Origin: a virus
Virus record (IMG/VR): IMGVR_UViG_3300012922_000005
Span: 1 to 34,084 of that record
Length of the DNA: 34,084 nucleotides
Direction: 5' to 3' (one strand)
The position numbers and the translations under genes are program-made. The notes under the pieces were generated by a model, which had not been told where the DNA came from, did not search any database, and was given only the letters and a program-made list of their open reading frames with translations. Positions 31,237 to 34,084 of the stretch are shown piece after piece (the stretch's first letter is position 1; the number at the start of each line of letters is the position of its first letter).

Positions 31237-31275
31237 GGGCCAAATTTAGGGAGAAATTGTTTAAATTTTGGCCCT
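31236..31275. repeat. Inverted repeat between terL and the portal segment
   Basis: AGGGCCAAATTT (31236-31247) and AAATTTTGGCCCT (31263-31275) pair over 12 bp with one bulged base and a 15-base loop. It lies just after the terL stop. On the minus strand no T-run follows, so it could be an operator or an RNA-processing hairpin more readily than a classical terminator; on the plus strand a T5 run does follow. Confidence 0.6.
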
Positions 31276-31284
31276 CGATTTTTA

Positions 31285-32619
31285 TTACCAAATATGCGTT
31301 CCATATAAGTTAGCTATCTCAAATTGTTTCTTTAAGTTTCCTTCTTCAAATGCTTTTAGCCATCCTAGTGCTCCGGTTTGCAATGCATCAGCGCCATGAG
31401 TTGCGCTATTACGTTTTGGCTGTAATGAATAGACATTATCTTTTTCATTAAAATCACTTCGATATTCGGTGAGATGCTTTAAGCCAAGTCTGCAAGTTGG
31501 TTCATTAAAGTAAAGACGTGGGAATAAATGCCGTACACAATGTATGCCGTGTATTTTTCTAGCCGGTGCTGCCACTGTTCTAAACATAATGCCAAGTTCT
31601 CTTGCTTGGTCTCTCCTTGATTTTCCCGCAACCAATTCTCGAACTTCAATATCATGAGGCGCCCAATGAACCGCGTAACGACATCCCCATTTTAATTGTT
31701 TGGTTCTAATCATCTCAGCATAATGTGCCATGTTTTGTTCACGATTTTCATAATAATCTATCATCCATAATCGCTCATGATGATGTTGAAAAAACCATAT
31801 TGCGGTAGCATCATCGAATCCTAAATCCCAACACGTATAAACTGGATATGTAGCATCAAAAGGATAATTTCCAATTCTATTATCTTTTCTGGCTTGTGTT
31901 AATTGCTTTGAATAATAAGCGCCTCTAATGGCTGCATCCCATGAACCATAATACTCCTGAAGTATTAACTCTTCTGGCATGCCTGCATGGCGTTCGGCTT
32001 CAATATCTTGCTCGGTAATGATAGGAAGGCCAAATTCATCAACTGTATCGTTAATGGTTAAATTACTAACGAACCAGGTTGGATCATCAACGTGAGCATC
32101 ATAAAGCTCTTTGAAATGATTATATGCGCGTGGTGTACCTAAAAATTGCTGATAACCTTTATTTCTTGTTATCATTGGTCTAAAAGCATCTACAGCTGAA
32201 GGATTAGAATCTTGATATTCATCCCAGACCAAATAACAAAAATCCATACCAATAAGACGCTTGTAATTATCAGATCCAGACACATAAATAGTCGAACCAT
32301 TGGCCAATCTGATAATTTGTTCTGAATGATTAATATTAGCCACGAGCCTACTAGGGAACCTATCAATTAGCCTAACGCCGTCACTACCTATAGTTTGCCA
32401 AATAACGCGCCGGGATTGACCGATGGTCGGTAAGAAATATCCATAAATTCCCCTTCTTTGAATGGCTGCGCTACACATTAACATGAATGCTTCCATGCCT
32501 TTGCCGAATCGTCTATGCGCTACGCGAACAACATTTTTAATTTGTCTATTAAAATAAGCATCGAATAATGGTTTCTGTTGGGGGCGAAGTTTAACGTAAT
32601 CACTCAGTTTTAATATCAT
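31285..32619 (-). CDS. terL: Terminase large subunit
   Basis: A 444-residue packaging motor. The N-terminal ATPase shows an atypical Walker A HRRFGKG at about residues 35-41 and Walker B YLVWDEYQD at about 129-137; GTPRAYNHF follows as the coupling motif. The C-terminal nuclease shows CWDLGFDDATAIWF and a late HGADAL with the conserved acidic residues. It cuts and pumps phage DNA into the head. I chose the ATG at 32619; an open frame upstream to 32661 overlaps the small subunit more. It overlaps the small-terminase gene by 20 bases. Confidence 0.92.
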   Translation of the reverse strand: MILKLSDYVKLRPQQKPLFDAYFNRQIKNVVRVAHRRFGKGMEAFMLMCSAAIQRRGIYGYFLPTIGQSRRVIWQTIGSDGVRLIDRFPSRLVANINHSEQIIRLANGSTIYVSGSDNYKRLIGMDFCYLVWDEYQDSNPSAVDAFRPMITRNKGYQQFLGTPRAYNHFKELYDAHVDDPTWFVSNLTINDTVDEFGLPIITEQDIEAERHAGMPEELILQEYYGSWDAAIRGAYYSKQLTQARKDNRIGNYPFDATYPVYTCWDLGFDDATAIWFFQHHHERLWMIDYYENREQNMAHYAEMIRTKQLKWGCRYAVHWAPHDIEVRELVAGKSRRDQARELGIMFRTVAAPARKIHGIHCVRHLFPRLYFNEPTCRLGLKHLTEYRSDFNEKDNVYSLQPKRNSATHGADALQTGALGWLKAFEEGNLKKQFEIANLYGTHIW

Positions 32620-33070
32620 CTTCGCATTCCGCTTCTTCTGCATATGCGCTTGTTGGAACATTTTGAGAATGTGAAGCTTGTTTTTCTTCTAATGCACTTA
32701 CTCTATCTGTGAGCTCTTTATCAGAAGTGTGACCGAATCTGCCACCTGTATAATATTTATAAAGATTAGTATCAAATTTTGTGGTTCCACATTGGTGCTC
32801 ATTATGGATAACAAGATTATCCTTTGCTTCTTTTAACCACCAACCCTCAGCCCAATATTTTGCAGTTTTCTTAACTATTTTTGCAGTATCGTACTTTTCT
32901 ATCCAAGCATCGAAAGTATCTCGACAAATACGCTCATTTCTGCAAAATTCAGGGGTTGACCCACCATTATAGCAGTGCTCTAAATATCTATCAAAAACCT
33001 TACCATCGTATTTAGTAGTGGTTTTTTTATTAACGGTCTTTACAATTCCATCTCTATCATATTTAGGCAT
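32600..33070 (-). CDS. Terminase small subunit (putative)
   Basis: A 156-residue protein just ahead of terL. The N-terminal part has a likely helix-turn-helix (about residues 33-62, NGGSTPEFCRNERICRDTFDAWIEKYD), which would recognise the packaging site; a KTAKYWAEGWWLKEAKDNL helix follows, and the C-terminal part is acidic and coiled-coil-like, fitting TerL contact. AAGGAG stands before the ATG. Assignment is by motif and position. Confidence 0.75.
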   Translation of the reverse strand: MPKYDRDGIVKTVNKKTTTKYDGKVFDRYLEHCYNGGSTPEFCRNERICRDTFDAWIEKYDTAKIVKKTAKYWAEGWWLKEAKDNLVIHNEHQCGTTKFDTNLYKYYTGGRFGHTSDKELTDRVSALEEKQASHSQNVPTSAYAEEAECEDDIKTE

Positions 33071-33111
33071 GTCGACTCCTTTGCCCCCTAAAATATTAGA
33101 TTGTATACCAG

Positions 33112-33564
33112 CTATTCAACTATAATGTTAGGTAACACAGCATTTTCCATATATTCTTTGATAGCTGCCATTGCTTCATCTACAGCAAAACAAACGTTTA
33201 CTTTATATCCGCTGGCTTCTCGAATTTTAATTATTCGCTTTTGTTCTTTAGTTAATTTTCCGCCAGGCGCTTTAACTTCAACATAAAGACCGCCGTAAAC
33301 TTTGAATTCATTATCTATAACCGCACTATTAATTAAAGAAATGAAAATATCAAGTTCTCCTGCTAACACTCCCATTTTCTTTAATCTGGCTCCTTCTGAG
33401 CAATATTTTGAAGTTCCTTTTTTGGTCTGGATTATTTTGGTTTCTCTTTTTCCGCCATTGGCACTAGCTGACAAGCAATCTCTTAAATTTGGATATATAA
33501 GCCGAAACCATTGCACAATTGCCATTTGGATCAATTGCTCATGTTGTTTCTTTTTTACTTTCAT
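33112..33564 (-). CDS. VRR-NUC domain nuclease
   Basis: A 150-residue stand-alone VRR-NUC protein of the PD-(D/E)xK fold. Visible residues: the ANGGKR block at 35-40, an acidic site AGELDIFI (D72), the EVK core in GGLYVEVKAPGGKLTKEQ (E96, K98) and Q108, then the end helix YKVNVCFAVDEAMAAIKEYM. Stand-alone VRR-NUC proteins of phages act as structure-specific nucleases, with Holliday-junction cleavage shown for some. Just ahead of the terminase genes it probably clears branched DNA before packaging. Confidence 0.85.
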   Translation of the reverse strand: MKVKKKQHEQLIQMAIVQWFRLIYPNLRDCLSASANGGKRETKIIQTKKGTSKYCSEGARLKKMGVLAGELDIFISLINSAVIDNEFKVYGGLYVEVKAPGGKLTKEQKRIIKIREASGYKVNVCFAVDEAMAAIKEYMENAVLPNIIVE

Positions 33565-33827
33565 GCGTTAAACTCATGTATAGAAATTGACATGCCATAA
33601 TCCAAAAGCACGCTATCTAATGCGATCTTAAATGCTGCCTTAGCTTCTTGTAATGGTACATTTCTATGAATGGCTTTATAGAGCATCTGAGTAAAATCAT
33701 GCGATAAGCAAGTTGTAGCGTAAATTGCCTCCTCCGTTGTTTTGCATGAGCTAATTATTTCCGTGGTAAATTTAAATCTAAAAGAGGCTATCGCTTTATC
33801 AATCTTCTGTTGTCTTTCTATATTCAT
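33561..33827 (-). CDS. Hypothetical protein (88 aa)
   Basis: An 88-residue helical soluble protein (MNIERQQKIDKAIASFRFKF...) with no domain recognised. It overlaps the VRR-NUC gene and the small membrane gene upstream by four bases each, so it is part of the late operon. Function unknown. Confidence 0.6.
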   Translation of the reverse strand: MNIERQQKIDKAIASFRFKFTTEIISSCKTTEEAIYATTCLSHDFTQMLYKAIHRNVPLQEAKAAFKIALDSVLLDYGMSISIHEFNA

Positions 33828-33967
33828 TTGTCTTCCTTAACTATGACTCTATATTCTTCATTGCATTTCAAACAAGCTGGCCGCCAGCATGGCTGAGGAC
33901 ATGTTATCATGTAGCCGACTAAGCAACCAAGCAATCCGAGAAATATAACTAAATAAACCCTATCCAT
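33824..33967 (-). CDS. Small membrane protein with Cys cluster (47 aa)
   Basis: A 47-residue frame with one N-terminal membrane helix (about residues 4-22, VYLVIFLGLLGCLVGYMIT) and then CPQPCWRPACLKC, a cysteine-rich knuckle, before a charged tail. Its start codon lies inside the terminal repeat and its stop overlaps the next gene (ATGA). On the circle it is the first gene after the late promoter. Function unknown. Confidence 0.5.
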   Translation of the reverse strand: MDRVYLVIFLGLLGCLVGYMITCPQPCWRPACLKCNEEYRVIVKEDK

Positions 33968-34084
33968 GTCATCGCTTTCCCTTTGTCCTTGCAGCTTTGC
34001 TTTAAAAGATAAAACTAATTGATTCTATTAGTATTTCATCGAAATGTCATCGGAATCTCTGATAAGAGTTAAAGCACTTAAAAA
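33962..34084. repeat. Terminal direct repeat, right copy (circular junction)
   Basis: An exact copy of positions 1-123. It carries the start of the 47-aa gene and the late promoter on the minus strand. It is most likely the overlap of a circular assembly; a real terminal redundancy cannot be excluded. Confidence 0.9.
34022..34050 (-). promoter_or_regulatory. Candidate sigma70 late promoter (right copy)
   Basis: The same ATGACA (34045-34050), 17 bases and TAGAAT (34022-34027) as in the left repeat, here directly upstream of the 47-aa gene, VRR-NUC, terminase and the structural operon on the minus strand. Confidence 0.6.

Noticed and set aside
1-34084. tRNA genes
   Set aside because: No cloverleaf-like sequence with a conserved T-loop was noticed on either strand; a dedicated tRNA search would be decisive.

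Overview
The window is a complete circular genome of about 33,961 bp: its first 123 bases recur exactly as its last 123 bases, as in a circular contig left with an assembly overlap. It is AT-rich and densely packed, with many stop/start overlaps (ATGA, TAATG). The content is that of a small tailed phage with a T7-like (podovirus) virion, plus a plasmid-type maintenance module: a ParA ATPase, a ribbon-helix-helix partner and a replication-initiator-like protein. I find no integrase, DNA polymerase, helicase, primase or phage RNA polymerase. The best reading is a temperate phage-plasmid whose prophage is a partitioned circular replicon. The host is probably a low-GC proteobacterium (my guess is Gammaproteobacteria); this rests on family resemblance only and is not proven.

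Layout by region. 126-1871 (minus): seven small, mostly unrecognised accessory genes. 1872-2817 (plus): parA and an RHH partner behind a divergent promoter. 2856-2930: a nested hairpin between convergent modules. 2939-4125 (minus): a small gene and the rep-like gene, with a near-perfect copy of the bacterial chromosomal parS palindrome between them. 4126-4398: palindrome-rich non-coding DNA, the candidate plasmid origin. 4399-5891 (minus): an operon of seven tiny overlapping genes, including a predicted double-glycine-leader peptide that resembles a class II microcin beside a small two-helix membrane protein. 5964-8402 (plus): an early DNA operon with an Erf-family annealing protein, SSB, an AlpA-like HTH protein and several tiny membrane or helper proteins.

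8393-33967 (minus) is the late region, read from the contig end leftwards: small membrane protein, unknown gene, VRR-NUC nuclease, small and large terminase, three small genes, portal, Bbp19-like protein, scaffold, major capsid protein, head fibre/decoration-like protein, a collagen-like protein, tail adaptor and nozzle (tubular A/B-like), three internal-virion/ejection proteins, a T7-like tail fibre, and a cassette of accessory tail proteins that includes a tandem gene triplication. It ends with small basic proteins and a lysozyme/transglycosylase-like lysis gene with a membrane protein. A strong sigma70-like promoter in the junction repeat probably starts this late transcript; further promoter and terminator candidates lie before the post-terminase genes, before the capsid gene and after the collagen-like gene.

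How the parts would work together: Rep with host polymerase copies the circle; ParA/RHH, and perhaps host ParB acting on the parS-like site, segregate it; Erf and SSB recombine or circularise incoming DNA; host RNA polymerase reads early and late operons. The items most worth following up are the microcin-like operon, the parS-like site and the triplicated tail genes.
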